From NCBI GenBank assembly GCA_910584325.1, contig CAJTZH010000094.1, positions 1 to 9,197 of the forward strand: a stretch of DNA of 9,197 nucleotides, in the 5' to 3' direction. The number at the start of each line of letters is the position of its first letter. Within the stretch, counting starts at the first letter, position 1. Source of the stretch: an uncultured Lachnospiraceae bacterium (GTDB taxonomy: Bacteria > Bacillota > Clostridia > Lachnospirales > Lachnospiraceae). The notes beneath the pieces were generated by a model. The model was not told the DNA's origin, made no database searches, and saw only the letters and a list, made by a program, of their open reading frames with translations. Below, piece after piece: positions 1 through 7,660 of the stretch. A program made the translations under genes and the position numbers.

Positions 1-1159
1 TTGCTTCCCGCGCCGTTTCATTCTGCGCTGTCAGCGTCGCCGTCACAATGCCTTCCTTCATGGAAACCATCATATTAATCTTACCAAGGCTTTCCGGGTT
101 TAACATCAGCTCCATGGTTGTAACTTCCTGATTCAGTGTAATCTTTGCCGCTTCAACAATCTGCTCGATAATCTGTACCGGATTAACTCTCTCATCAAAC
201 CGCATTTCAAATACTTCACCTACTGCATCGGCAAAATTATTGATTACAGGATTCACTGCCGGTTCCGGAGTATCGTGTTTTACAAAATCTCCTTGACTGT
301 TTTGCGATGTCTGCTTTTCCTGCGGTGCCTTTTCCTCTTTCAGGACAACTTCTTTTTCCTCGGATAAAATCAAATCTGTCTCTTTTTCCTTTACCTGTCT
401 GTCATCGTTGTTCTCACTGCGTTCCATTTCGGCATGGGGTTTTGTGTTTGTTGTTTCTGCCGTTTGTTCCGTCGTTTCAACGATAACTTCCACCGGAATA
501 TCGGATGGTTGTTCTTCGATTACACCAAAATCCGCTTCTGCGTCCTTTAAAAGTTCTGTCAGCTCGTTAGCAGGAATATCCAGTTCTTCCGAGAGCTTTG
601 TTATTGTTTCCTGAATAAAATCAGAAACATCAGAAAGCTGTCCGCTGATTTCAGGCGATACCAAAAGCTCAACGGCATTTTCCATGCCTGTCAGCTCTAC
701 GACAAAGTCGGTAAGATTCCCTTCGTCAAGCAAATCCATCATTGTCATTCCCAGTACTTCCAACGCCCTTTCGATATCCTCATCCGTAACGTCAAATTCT
801 TCTTTGATTTTGTCTCGGATTTCATCGGTAACTTCCTTTACCTTGTCGGAAATCTCAGTTCCTTGTTCTGTCGTTTTATCGCTTTTACTACTGCTGACAG
901 CCGTCGTTTCCGTTTTACTCTCGGAAACGTCTTTGACACGGTTCTCTGTCCGTCCTTCGCCCGCCGTATTCATCAGTGTCTTTGTGCTCTGAATACTCTG
1001 ACCCACAGAATGGTTCTTTGCCGAATCGGCCCCCGCAGACATCGTCTGCTGTGACATGATGACGCCAAAATCCATGCCAGGATTTTTTGTTCCGTTATCT
1101 TTCGGCGCAGGGGTCGGCCTCAAAGGATTAACATTATTACTGATTCCTGAACTTACCAT
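1..1159 (-). CDS. fliK: FliK, flagellar hook-length control protein (3' end beyond the window)
   Basis: FliK is a secreted molecular ruler that measures the hook and switches the export gate to filament-type substrates. Translation from the ATG at 1159 stays open for 386 residues to the window edge. Residues 1-105 are Ser/Thr/Lys/Gly-rich and probably disordered. About 105-210 is a structured acidic, helical segment (EEFDVTDEDIERALEVLGMT and following). About 215-300 is a second low-complexity Glu/Lys/Pro/Thr stretch. From about 305 a folded domain starts; TTMELMLNPESLGKINMMVS (347-366) is the Flg_hook hallmark (L-x-P-x-x-L-G), with part of the FlhB-facing domain lost at the edge. The hallmark and the position after ylxF make the call firm. 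The gene has no stop here, so simple ORF finding misses it. Confidence 0.95.
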   Translation of the reverse strand, partial: MVSSGISNNVNPLRPTPAPKDNGTKNPGMDFGVIMSQQTMSAGADSAKNHSVGQSIQSTKTLMNTAGEGRTENRVKDVSESKTETTAVSSSKSDKTTEQGTEISDKVKEVTDEIRDKIKEEFDVTDEDIERALEVLGMTMMDLLDEGNLTDFVVELTGMENAVELLVSPEISGQLSDVSDFIQETITKLSEELDIPANELTELLKDAEADFGVIEEQPSDIPVEVIVETTEQTAETTNTKPHAEMERSENNDDRQVKEKETDLILSEEKEVVLKEEKAPQEKQTSQNSQGDFVKHDTPEPAVNPVINNFADAVGEVFEMRFDERVNPVQIIEQIVEAAKITLNQEVTTMELMLNPESLGKINMMVSMKEGIVTATLTAQNETAREA

Positions 1160-1162
1160 ATG

Positions 1163-1172
1163 CTCCTCCTTT
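1163..1172 (-). promoter_or_regulatory. fliK ribosome binding site
   Basis: AAAGGAGGAG ends three bases before the ATG at 1159, with its GGAGG core five bases from it. It is one of the strongest binding sites in the window and fixes the fliK start. The 42-base gap after the ylxF-like gene is otherwise AT-rich, without a convincing promoter or terminator. Confidence 0.85.
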
Positions 1173-1201
1173 CTTTTATAATATTTATATGCAGCCGGCA
1201 T

Positions 1202-1963
1202 TTATTCCGGATACATAACATGAGTAAGTTTTGCCGCAAATACAGGATCCATCGCCGCAAGAATATTTGCTCTCTGGGTTGCGCTCAGATTTAATAAAAT
1301 CTGTGTTACAAGGTCTAAATCACCTGTCATTTCCGACAAAATCGCCGCTGCCGCGTCTGCTTCCATCTTAGAATAGGTCGATGCCCACTCCTTGACCTTT
1401 TTTGAATAATCCAGTCTCTCCAGAACTTTCGCATAGATGTCCGCGGCATTTTCCGGATTAATCAACTCATACCAACTCTTATATTCTTCTATATCGGGTG
1501 CATTATCGGTAAAAACAACCTCCTCATCAAACTTTTTTTTCAAAGCCTCATAGGTAAGCTGATTATCTTCAAAAACCTTTAAACGCGCAATCTCATTTTG
1601 CAGGTCGGCAATCAATTCCGCATTTGCGACAAGCTGCTCATCTTTTAGCGCCGCATCTGCCTCCAGCTCCTTAATGCGCTCTATCGCATCGTACAGTGTC
1701 TTATACCGGTATCCTGTCTCTGCCGCAACATCGTCATCACTGACTGTCGGTAAAATCTTATTCAGAACCGGAATATCTTTAATCAGCGGACGCATAACAT
1801 TGTTACCGAATCCGCCCACATCCATCTTAATCAGCAGGGCAAATACAAGGAGCCATATGATTACAATGATAATGGCAATAACGGCACCAATCAGACCGCC
1901 GCCTCTTCTTTCACCATCTTCATCAAAATCGTCTGTTACATTATTTCTGTCTTTCCTTGGCAC
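1202..1963 (-). CDS. YlxF/MotE-like flagellar membrane protein with MgtE-N-like domain
   Basis: This 253-residue protein is the positional counterpart of B. subtilis YlxF, which also lies between fliJ and fliK, and resembles the FlbB/MotE family. A short charged N-terminus (MPRKDRNN, then acidic) precedes one membrane helix at about 24-45. A coiled coil spans about 85-145. The C-terminal domain (about 165-250, ending QILLNLSATQRANILAAMDP and AAKLTHVMYPE) resembles the MgtE intracellular N domain found in MotE and FlbB. With the N-terminus inside, the coiled coil and domain would face outward. In other bacteria relatives help place stators or collar parts; here a role in motor assembly is inference. 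The start is GTG, overlapping the fliJ TAG by one base, with a weak AGGTG site seven bases upstream. It is not an MgtE magnesium channel, as it lacks the CBS domains and the transmembrane bundle. Confidence 0.85.
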   Translation of the reverse strand: MPRKDRNNVTDDFDEDGERRGGGLIGAVIAIIIVIIWLLVFALLIKMDVGGFGNNVMRPLIKDIPVLNKILPTVSDDDVAAETGYRYKTLYDAIERIKELEADAALKDEQLVANAELIADLQNEIARLKVFEDNQLTYEALKKKFDEEVVFTDNAPDIEEYKSWYELINPENAADIYAKVLERLDYSKKVKEWASTYSKMEADAAAAILSEMTGDLDLVTQILLNLSATQRANILAAMDPVFAAKLTHVMYPE

Positions 1964-2421
1964 TACTGCACACCTGCCTTTCCTTTATTGTTATAAGTAA
2001 AGCTGACAAGCTGGTCTATCTCCTTCTTCTCCGCTTCATTCTCCTCATGAATAAATTCCTCAAAAGCATTTTCTTTGAGTTTCTCATGGATTTTTCTGTC
2101 TTTCATTGCCTCATTTAACTGGAAACGCGCTACTTCAAGCATCTTCTTGGCATAATCCACGGCTTTTTTCTGCTCGGCAATCTGTCCTTTTATATACTCG
2201 ACCATGTCTTTTGCTTCTTTTAATTCCATCAGGTCAAGCACTCCTATGGAACGGTTCCTGTATACCTCCTGCGCTTTTTCATGCATCCGGTACAGAGCTT
2301 CTAGTTTCTGTTCTTCTTCAGCAAGCTTTGCCACCGCCAGAGAAAATGCCGTCTTAGCCTGACTTTCCAATTTCAGCTTCACATCCAGTATATTCTGAAG
2401 TCTGTAGATAAATTTCGCCAT
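1963..2421 (-). CDS. fliJ: FliJ, coiled-coil component of the flagellar export ATPase complex
   Basis: FliJ is the central stalk of the FliI hexamer (gamma-subunit-like), linking ATP hydrolysis to the export gate FlhA and escorting chaperones. The 152-residue protein is almost wholly alpha-helical, rich in Lys, Glu, Ala and Gln. It starts MAKFIYRLQNILDVKLKLES, a common FliJ opening, followed by two long helices (about 15-65 and 70-135) forming an antiparallel coiled coil. The family has little strict sequence conservation, so the assignment rests on size, coiled coil, N-terminal motif and position between fliI and a ylxF-like gene. The start at 2421 lies 20 bases after fliI with a G-rich but non-canonical binding site (GGCGGGGT, 2434-2427). 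The stop shares one base with the next start (TAGTG). Confidence 0.93.
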   Translation of the reverse strand: MAKFIYRLQNILDVKLKLESQAKTAFSLAVAKLAEEEQKLEALYRMHEKAQEVYRNRSIGVLDLMELKEAKDMVEYIKGQIAEQKKAVDYAKKMLEVARFQLNEAMKDRKIHEKLKENAFEEFIHEENEAEKKEIDQLVSFTYNNKGKAGVQ

Positions 2422-2441
2422 GACTTACCCCGCCTGTTTCG

Positions 2442-3752
2442 TTAAACAAATATCTTCGAAAGTAACTCCAGTTCCTCCTCAAAAGTAAATTTCTCGTCTG
2501 TTCCCTGCATCAGGAACTGATTTACCTCGTCTATCTTTGATACCGCATAATCAATATTCTTATTGGAACCCGCTTTATAAGCTCCGATATTAATTAAATC
2601 TTCCGCTTCATTATAGGTCGCCATAACATTCTTCAGCTTACCCGCCAGAGCCTTATGTTCTTTAGTTGCAATCTGCGACATACAACGGGAAATACTCTGT
2701 AAAATATCAATCGCCGGATAATGGTTTTTGTGCCCCAGCTTTCTTGAGAGCATGATATGTCCGTCAAGAATGCTTCGTGCCGTATCGGTAATCGGCTCAT
2801 TGAAATCATCACCGTCGACAAGAACCGTGTACAATCCTGTAATGGAACCTTTTTCCGCCATGCCGGCCCGCTCCAAAAGCTTTGGCATCTCGCTGTACAC
2901 ACTCGGCGGATATCCTCTCGTAACCGGCGGTTCACCGGATGCCAGACCGATTTCACGCTGCGCCATGGAAAAACGCGTCAGCGAATCCATCATCAAAAGA
3001 ACGTCCTTGCCTTGGTCACGGAAATATTCCGCGATACTGGTAGCTGTTTTGGCGGCCTTATTTCGTATCAGCGCAGGTTTATCAGACGTTGCAACAACAA
3101 CAACGCTGCGCTTCATGCCTTCCTCCCCCAAGTCACGCTCGATAAATTCTCTTACCTCACGTCCCCGCTCTCCAATCAAAGCAATGACATTAATATCCGC
3201 TTTCGTATTCCTTGCAAACATCCCCATCAGCGTACTCTTACCCACGCCGCTTCCCGCAAAGATTCCGATACGCTGACCTTTTCCGATTGTAATCAGTCCA
3301 TCCACTGCTTTTACGCCAAGCGGAAGAATCTGGCTGATGATGACTCTCGACATCGGGTCGGGCGGTGCTGCCTCAACAGAATATTTTAACGGCAGATTCA
3401 ACTCTGTACCGTCATAAGGCATACCAAGACCATCCAGCGTCATCCCGAGAAGCTCATCTCCTACACTGACGGAAAGAGGCGCATTGGTATTTTCCACCAC
3501 ACACCCCGGTCCGATTCCGTCTACACTCGAGAACGGCATCAAAAGAACGCTGTTTTCCCGAAATCCTACAACTTCCGCGTATACAGGCTGTATCTTATTA
3601 TTTTTCGGCTTAATGATACACAAATCATTCAGATTGGCATCCGGCCCCGCCGACTCAATGGTAAGTCCCACAATCTTTGTAACTTTTCCAAGCTTACGGT
3701 AATATGTCTGCCCGATTAAATTTAGATATTTTTCCTGATTTATTAATGTCAA
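2442..3752 (-). CDS. fliI: FliI, flagellum-specific ATPase of the type III export apparatus
   Basis: FliI is a hexameric F1-beta-like ATPase that unfolds and hands export substrates to the flagellar gate. From the TTG at 3752 it has 436 residues, the usual length. An N-terminal beta-barrel domain covers about 15-90 (GKVTKIVGLTIES near its start). Walker A GSGVGKST is at about 167-174, the GERGREV motif at about 194-200, and Walker B VLLMMDSLTR at about 251-260. The block RGYPPSVYSEMPKLLERAG follows and is typical of FliI/SctN rather than ATP synthase beta. The C-terminal helical domain includes the INIGAYKAGSN segment. The start was chosen for the GAGGAG site and a clean 17-base gap after fliH. 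If the upstream TTG at 3779 were used, nine residues would be added and fliH overlapped. A flagellar rather than virulence role is set by the neighbours. Confidence 0.97.
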   Translation of the reverse strand: MTLINQEKYLNLIGQTYYRKLGKVTKIVGLTIESAGPDANLNDLCIIKPKNNKIQPVYAEVVGFRENSVLLMPFSSVDGIGPGCVVENTNAPLSVSVGDELLGMTLDGLGMPYDGTELNLPLKYSVEAAPPDPMSRVIISQILPLGVKAVDGLITIGKGQRIGIFAGSGVGKSTLMGMFARNTKADINVIALIGERGREVREFIERDLGEEGMKRSVVVVATSDKPALIRNKAAKTATSIAEYFRDQGKDVLLMMDSLTRFSMAQREIGLASGEPPVTRGYPPSVYSEMPKLLERAGMAEKGSITGLYTVLVDGDDFNEPITDTARSILDGHIMLSRKLGHKNHYPAIDILQSISRCMSQIATKEHKALAGKLKNVMATYNEAEDLINIGAYKAGSNKNIDYAVSKIDEVNQFLMQGTDEKFTFEEELELLSKIFV

Positions 3753-3758
3753 CGAACT

Positions 3759-3764
3759 CTCCTC
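3759..3764 (-). promoter_or_regulatory. fliI ribosome binding site (decides the start)
   Basis: GAGGAG lies six bases before a TTG at 3752. The frame opening at 3779, also a TTG, would begin inside fliH and would place this site within the coding region. Confidence 0.7.
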
Positions 3765-3769
3765 GCATC

Positions 3770-4633
3770 CTACATACAACTAAGAAGTTTTATGTCCTTT
3801 ATCAACTGTTCCAACTGTATGTCAAGGCTACAGTCAAATATACCTCCGTCAGTCTCAATCACACACTGATTTCTGGTAAGCGACGAATCCTCCAACACAC
3901 TGATATTAATATCATTTGGTGACGCGCAATAAATTTTTCCCTGATTTCCAAAAAGGAACGGATAATCTTCCTTGGAAACGCGGATTAAAAAATCACCTGT
4001 CGCGTCTACATCATTCATTACCCTGTTTATAAGAAACAAAACAATTTCTTTATTATCTTCCGCTATGGTATTGGTCACTTTGGAGAATACCTCCAAAAGC
4101 GTCTCTGCCAACTCCTTCTCCATACCGTCGAAGCGTTTCGTATATTCTTCCTCCAGCCTCGCCCGCTCGTCATTCGCTTCACGGATAAGCACATGGTATT
4201 CTGCCTCTGCTTTTGCGCTTCCTTCTTCGTATCCCTTTTTATTTGCTTCCGCAAATGCTGCGTCATACGCGTCCTTCTTGATTTTTTCCGCCTCTCTTCT
4301 GGCATTTTCAAGAATTTCGTCTGCCCTCGCGTTTGCATCCGAGAGAATATCTTCGGCAAGCGCCTTTAAATCTTCCTCGCTGACGCTGTTTTCTTCTTCC
4401 ACCGGCTCTTCTGCCGTTGCAAGCACCTCCTGCTCCGCTTCGTCCACGCCCTCTTCACCAATCAGGCTTTCCACCACGGTAACATTTAAACCTCCGACAA
4501 ATCCGTCTGCCTCAACTTTCTGGGCTTTTAATTTACTGCGGAAAGACTCTATTTTATTGGAAATCACTTCATTATAATCTATGACACGTTCTTCCGTCTG
4601 TTTTGTATGAAACCCTTTTAACAAATTAGACAA
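3770..4633 (-). CDS. fliH: FliH, regulator/stator of the flagellar export ATPase
   Basis: FliH dimers bind the ATPase FliI and anchor it to the export gate and C ring. From the TTG at 4633 the protein has 287 residues and begins MSNLLKGFHTKQTEERV; the longer frame from 4666 would overlap the fliG end by 41 bases and include the Shine-Dalgarno itself. Residues about 55-90 are very acidic. About 92-185 is a long Glu/Lys/Ala-rich coiled coil containing the GYEEG motif (134-138). The globular C-terminal domain (about 190-287), with CVIETDGGIFDCSLDIQLEQL, is the V-ATPase subunit E-like part of the FliH/SctL family. Four cysteines (236, 257, 268, 286) all fall in this domain. It overlaps fliG by eight bases. 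Sequence conservation is low in this family, so position between fliG and fliI adds weight. Confidence 0.93.
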   Translation of the reverse strand: MSNLLKGFHTKQTEERVIDYNEVISNKIESFRSKLKAQKVEADGFVGGLNVTVVESLIGEEGVDEAEQEVLATAEEPVEEENSVSEEDLKALAEDILSDANARADEILENARREAEKIKKDAYDAAFAEANKKGYEEGSAKAEAEYHVLIREANDERARLEEEYTKRFDGMEKELAETLLEVFSKVTNTIAEDNKEIVLFLINRVMNDVDATGDFLIRVSKEDYPFLFGNQGKIYCASPNDINISVLEDSSLTRNQCVIETDGGIFDCSLDIQLEQLIKDIKLLSCM

Positions 4634-5642
4634 TGATTTCGTCACCTCCACCACGAGAGATAACAATCTCCGCAGAATCTTCCAGCTTTCTGATTACGTT
4701 TACAATCTTCTGCTGTGCTTCCTCTACGTCCTTCATTCGTACAGGACCCATAAATTCCATATCTTCCTTTATCATGACTGCAAGACGTTTTGACAGGTTG
4801 TTAAAGATAACATTCTGCACTTCCTCGTTGGAGCCTTTCAATGCCATCGCCAAATCAGCGTTATCCACATCACGCAGCACACGCTGAATTGCTCTGTCGT
4901 CGAGAGTAAGAATGTCCTCGAACACGAACATCTTCTTTCTGATTTCGTCTGCAAGCTCCGGGTCTTCAATTTCCAACGTCTCCATAATATGCTTCTCTGT
5001 ACCACGGTCTACGCTGTTTAAGATAGCTACGATTGCATCAACACCGCCCACATCGGTGTAATCCTGATTAACAAGAGAGGAGAGTTTCTTCTCCAGTACC
5101 TTCTCCACCTGCTTAATCACATCCGGCGACGTTCTGTCCATCTGGGCAATACGCTTCGCAACATCCGCCTGTTTTTCAGGAGCGAGTGCGGAAACAACCA
5201 TTGATGACATCTGCGGCGGCAGGTAAGCCAGTATCAAGGCAATCGTCTGCGGATGCTCATCCTGTATAAAGTTCAACAACTGGCTCGGATCCGCCTTTCG
5301 TACAAATTCAAACGGACGAACCTGCAGGCTCGCGGTAAGTTTACCGATTACCTGTTTCGCCTTATCCTCACCGAGTGCTTTTTCAAGAAGCTCCTTCGCG
5401 TAGTTGATACCGCCTTCGGCAATATACTGCTGCGCAAGGCAGACTTCATAAAACTCGCCTAAAATCTCCTCCTTGGTCGTTGGCGACACACTGCTTGTAT
5501 TGGCAATTTCCAAGGTAAGCTGTTCAATCTCTTCTTCTTTTAAATATTTAAATATTTTTGCCGATTTCTCAGGTCCCAAAGCAATCAGCAGGATTGCAGA
5601 CTTTTCGAGCCCTGAATATTCACCGCTGTCTTTCTTTGCCAT
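4626..5642 (-). CDS. fliG: FliG, flagellar motor switch/rotor protein
   Basis: FliG sits on the cytoplasmic face of the MS ring, receives torque from MotA and relays switching from FliM. The 338-residue protein shows all three domains. The N-terminal FliF-binding part begins GLEKSAILLIALGPEKSAKI. The middle FliM-binding domain carries the EHPQ motif at 129-132 (EHPQTIALILAYLPP). The C-terminal torque domain has the MFVF hinge motif at 238-241, then FEDILTLDDRAIQRVLRDVD with the conserved charged residues, and DVEEAQQKIVNVIRKLED near the end. Three bases separate the fliF stop from the ATG, and the upstream Shine-Dalgarno (GGATGGGAT, inside the end of fliF) is weak, so translation is probably coupled to fliF. 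Its glycine-rich tail (residues 331-333) also encodes the fliH ribosome binding site. Confidence 0.98.
   Translation of the reverse strand: MAKKDSGEYSGLEKSAILLIALGPEKSAKIFKYLKEEEIEQLTLEIANTSSVSPTTKEEILGEFYEVCLAQQYIAEGGINYAKELLEKALGEDKAKQVIGKLTASLQVRPFEFVRKADPSQLLNFIQDEHPQTIALILAYLPPQMSSMVVSALAPEKQADVAKRIAQMDRTSPDVIKQVEKVLEKKLSSLVNQDYTDVGGVDAIVAILNSVDRGTEKHIMETLEIEDPELADEIRKKMFVFEDILTLDDRAIQRVLRDVDNADLAMALKGSNEEVQNVIFNNLSKRLAVMIKEDMEFMGPVRMKDVEEAQQKIVNVIRKLEDSAEIVISRGGGDEIIV
4642..4649 (-). promoter_or_regulatory. fliH ribosome binding site inside fliG (decides the start)
   Basis: GGAGGTGA is a near-perfect anti-Shine-Dalgarno complement. It lies eight bases before a TTG at 4633 and is formed by the Gly-Gly-Asp codons at the end of fliG. 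Confidence 0.85.
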
Positions 5643-5645
5643 AAT

Positions 5646-7262
5646 TTAATCCCATCCATCGTCAAGCCAGTTTCGTAAAAGCAGAGCAACTGCTTCCGGA
5701 TTTTCATCCACAAACTTTTCGATTGCCTTTCTGACCTCGGATTTCTCCTGCAGGTCAATATCTTCAACACGCTGTGTTTCTTTCGTAGTCGCAAGCATCT
5801 GCTCCACCGAAAGTTCCGGTTCGGTCTCTTCCACCACAATCGGTCTTGAGCTTCTCAACAGAACAAATGCCAGAAGTCCCAGAATAGCCAGCGCAAGCAC
5901 AAGCTGCAAATAGAACGAAAGCGGTCTCACAGAACGGTCCCTGTCAAAGAAGAAGTGCTTTTCATAAGCCGCAATGGAGATATTGTCAAGAGGAATGCCG
6001 CCTGTACCGTTTGAAATAATCTCACGCCATACATCATCAAATTCGACGGAAACCGGTTCGGCATTCGCCGCTTTAAATTCGTCCCATGACATATCTTCAA
6101 GATATCCCAGAGCCTGCGCCTCTTCTTCATTGTATATAACATTTCTGGTCAGTACTACGGAAATTGTGGACGAGTCCATAATAATATCTCCCGGCGTTGT
6201 CGTTGTCGATTCCACCAGGGAATTTACCAGATACTCGTTCTTTTCCAGAGAATACGTCGACGTACTGCCGTTCGACGTCATAATATCATACGATGTATCG
6301 TCTTCATCATTCGAGTCTGTTCCCGGTGTTCCTCCTACCGTAGAGCCTCCGGTGGATTTTTCAAGGTAACTGTTCGCAAAAAAGCCCTGTTCGTTTCCTT
6401 CCGGTACACTGTACTCTGTCAGCAGTCTCTCCATCTGCTCATGATTAATATCAAACTTAACAATTACCTTAACGTCATTGTATAGTCCCGTAGAAAGAAT
6501 TGCGTTCTTGATATCGTTCGCAGCATACCCTGCAAGCTGCTGCTCATATTTTAACTGTTTGTTCAGCGCCGAGTAAGACCCTGTCGAAGAAGTGGAATCT
6601 CCCGAATACAGGCTCTCGCCGGTGCTGCTCAAAATCGTGATGTCTTTCAACTGAAGATTCTGTACGGAATTTTTGATAAAATAAGCAAAATTCTCCGCTT
6701 CCTCGTCACCAATTTCTCTTGTCAATGAAAGAATGACGGAAACAGACGAGCCTTCCTTCGTCTGAAACAGTGAATTGGACGTATCTGCAATATATAAGTC
6801 AACCTTTGCCGTCTCGACCGCGTCAAACGCTTCCAGATTATTCTTTAATTCACTCTTCTTCGCTTCCTGATACATGGACAGCTTGTCGCTTTCTGTCGTG
6901 GAAATTCCTATTGAACTAAAATATTTCTGATATGTATAGTCCGTCGTCTCAATCTCGCTTGACGCAAGCAGCATCTTGGCATTCAGTAAATCCTTCTCAC
7001 GGACAAGAATCGTCATCGTCCTCTCATCCGTCTGGTACTTATAACCGTTGTCTGTAAGAATTGTCGTTATCTTACTCATCTCGTTATAATTCTCACAATT
7101 TGTCAGCTGCTCATATTTGGGAGTCGACAAAATCGCCACCAGTATCACCAAAGTTAAAATGACTGCCGCCAGCGAGCTTAAAACAATTGTTTTCTGTCTT
7201 CTATTGTATCGGTTCCAGAAATCCAGAAATCGTTGGAAAATCTGTTGTATTCTATCAGGCAT
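5646..7262 (-). CDS. fliF: FliF, flagellar MS-ring protein
   Basis: FliF forms the membrane ring on which the flagellum is built; it houses the export gate and binds the rotor protein FliG. The protein has 538 residues, in the family range. Transmembrane helix 1 lies at about 25-47 and helix 2 at about 450-470 (SFYLQLVLALAILGLLAFVL). The ring-building motifs lie between them outside the membrane, beginning with the secretin/YscJ-like domain (about 50-210). A flexible Gly/Ser/Thr/Asp-rich stretch at about 301-340 is typical of the loop in the beta-collar region. The cytoplasmic tail ends EVRKAIEKFVDENPEAVALL followed by RNWLDDGWD (about 509-538), the conserved FliG-binding helix pair. TAGGAGA at 7279-7273 precedes the ATG. 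The stop codon is three bases before fliG. Confidence 0.98.
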   Translation of the reverse strand: MPDRIQQIFQRFLDFWNRYNRRQKTIVLSSLAAVILTLVILVAILSTPKYEQLTNCENYNEMSKITTILTDNGYKYQTDERTMTILVREKDLLNAKMLLASSEIETTDYTYQKYFSSIGISTTESDKLSMYQEAKKSELKNNLEAFDAVETAKVDLYIADTSNSLFQTKEGSSVSVILSLTREIGDEEAENFAYFIKNSVQNLQLKDITILSSTGESLYSGDSTSSTGSYSALNKQLKYEQQLAGYAANDIKNAILSTGLYNDVKVIVKFDINHEQMERLLTEYSVPEGNEQGFFANSYLEKSTGGSTVGGTPGTDSNDEDDTSYDIMTSNGSTSTYSLEKNEYLVNSLVESTTTTPGDIIMDSSTISVVLTRNVIYNEEEAQALGYLEDMSWDEFKAANAEPVSVEFDDVWREIISNGTGGIPLDNISIAAYEKHFFFDRDRSVRPLSFYLQLVLALAILGLLAFVLLRSSRPIVVEETEPELSVEQMLATTKETQRVEDIDLQEKSEVRKAIEKFVDENPEAVALLLRNWLDDGWD

Positions 7263-7284
7263 GATAATTCAATCTCCTAGTTCA

Positions 7285-7620
7285 CTAAATCTGCATATTC
7301 ATAATCTCTTTATAAGCTTCAACCAGCTTATCACGAATCGCCACTGTATACTGCAGAGAAATGTTTGCTTTCTGCTGTATTACACCCAGTTCATGCGTAC
7401 TGGTCAGATTACCCAGTGCAAAGTCAATCTCCGCTTGCTGCGCATCCTGAACGTACTTGTTCGTACTCTCGATCAAACCGATAGCAGATTTGTAAATCGT
7501 ATCAAAAGTACCTGCCTCATCAGAAATCTTTGTTTCATTGTCATTTTGCATCCTACCTGCCAAAAACGCCTCGCGAAGCGAATCGACAGAACCGTTATAT
7601 AAAGCCGCTATATTTTCCAT
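7285..7620 (-). CDS. fliE: FliE, MS ring-rod junction protein
   Basis: FliE connects the MS ring (FliF) to the proximal rod and is among the first proteins exported during flagellar assembly. At 111 residues it is slightly longer than the usual 95-105. The C-terminal half holds the family signature: YVQDAQQAEIDFALGN (about 57-72), then a helix ending LQYTVAIRDKLVEAYKEIMNMQI. The N-terminal third is weakly conserved and probably disordered before assembly. AAAGGAGAA (7638-7630) is nine bases before the ATG, supporting this start over the internal methionine at residue 25. The fliF ribosome binding site follows directly after the TAG stop, which suggests coupled translation. Confidence 0.96.
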   Translation of the reverse strand: MENIAALYNGSVDSLREAFLAGRMQNDNETKISDEAGTFDTIYKSAIGLIESTNKYVQDAQQAEIDFALGNLTSTHELGVIQQKANISLQYTVAIRDKLVEAYKEIMNMQI

Positions 7621-7660
7621 ATCAAGTTATTCTCCTTTAATTGATGTCTTATCTGCTTAT

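Noticed and set aside
408..1054. Serine/valine-rich plus-strand open frames opposite fliK
   Set aside because: They are antisense to the low-complexity and acidic parts of fliK. The minus-strand frame is open through the whole stretch and carries the FliK signature.
1185..1207. CCGG-type inverted repeat around the ylxF stop as a terminator
   Set aside because: The pairing is four self-complementary bases with no T-tract. The tight spacing to fliK argues for a continuing transcript.
1202..1963. Reading the ylxF-like gene as an MgtE magnesium transporter
   Set aside because: Only an MgtE-N-like domain is present. There are no CBS domains and a single membrane helix instead of five.
2728..3389. 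Two overlapping plus-strand open frames (182 and 210 residues) opposite fliI
   Set aside because: fliI is unmistakable on the other strand with Walker motifs. The antisense frames have no family features and arise from the conserved codon composition of fliI.
3972..4577. 201-residue open frame on the plus strand, opposite fliH
   Set aside because: It is a serine-rich antisense reading of the Glu/Lys/Ala coiled coil of fliH, with no domain and no credible ribosome binding site.
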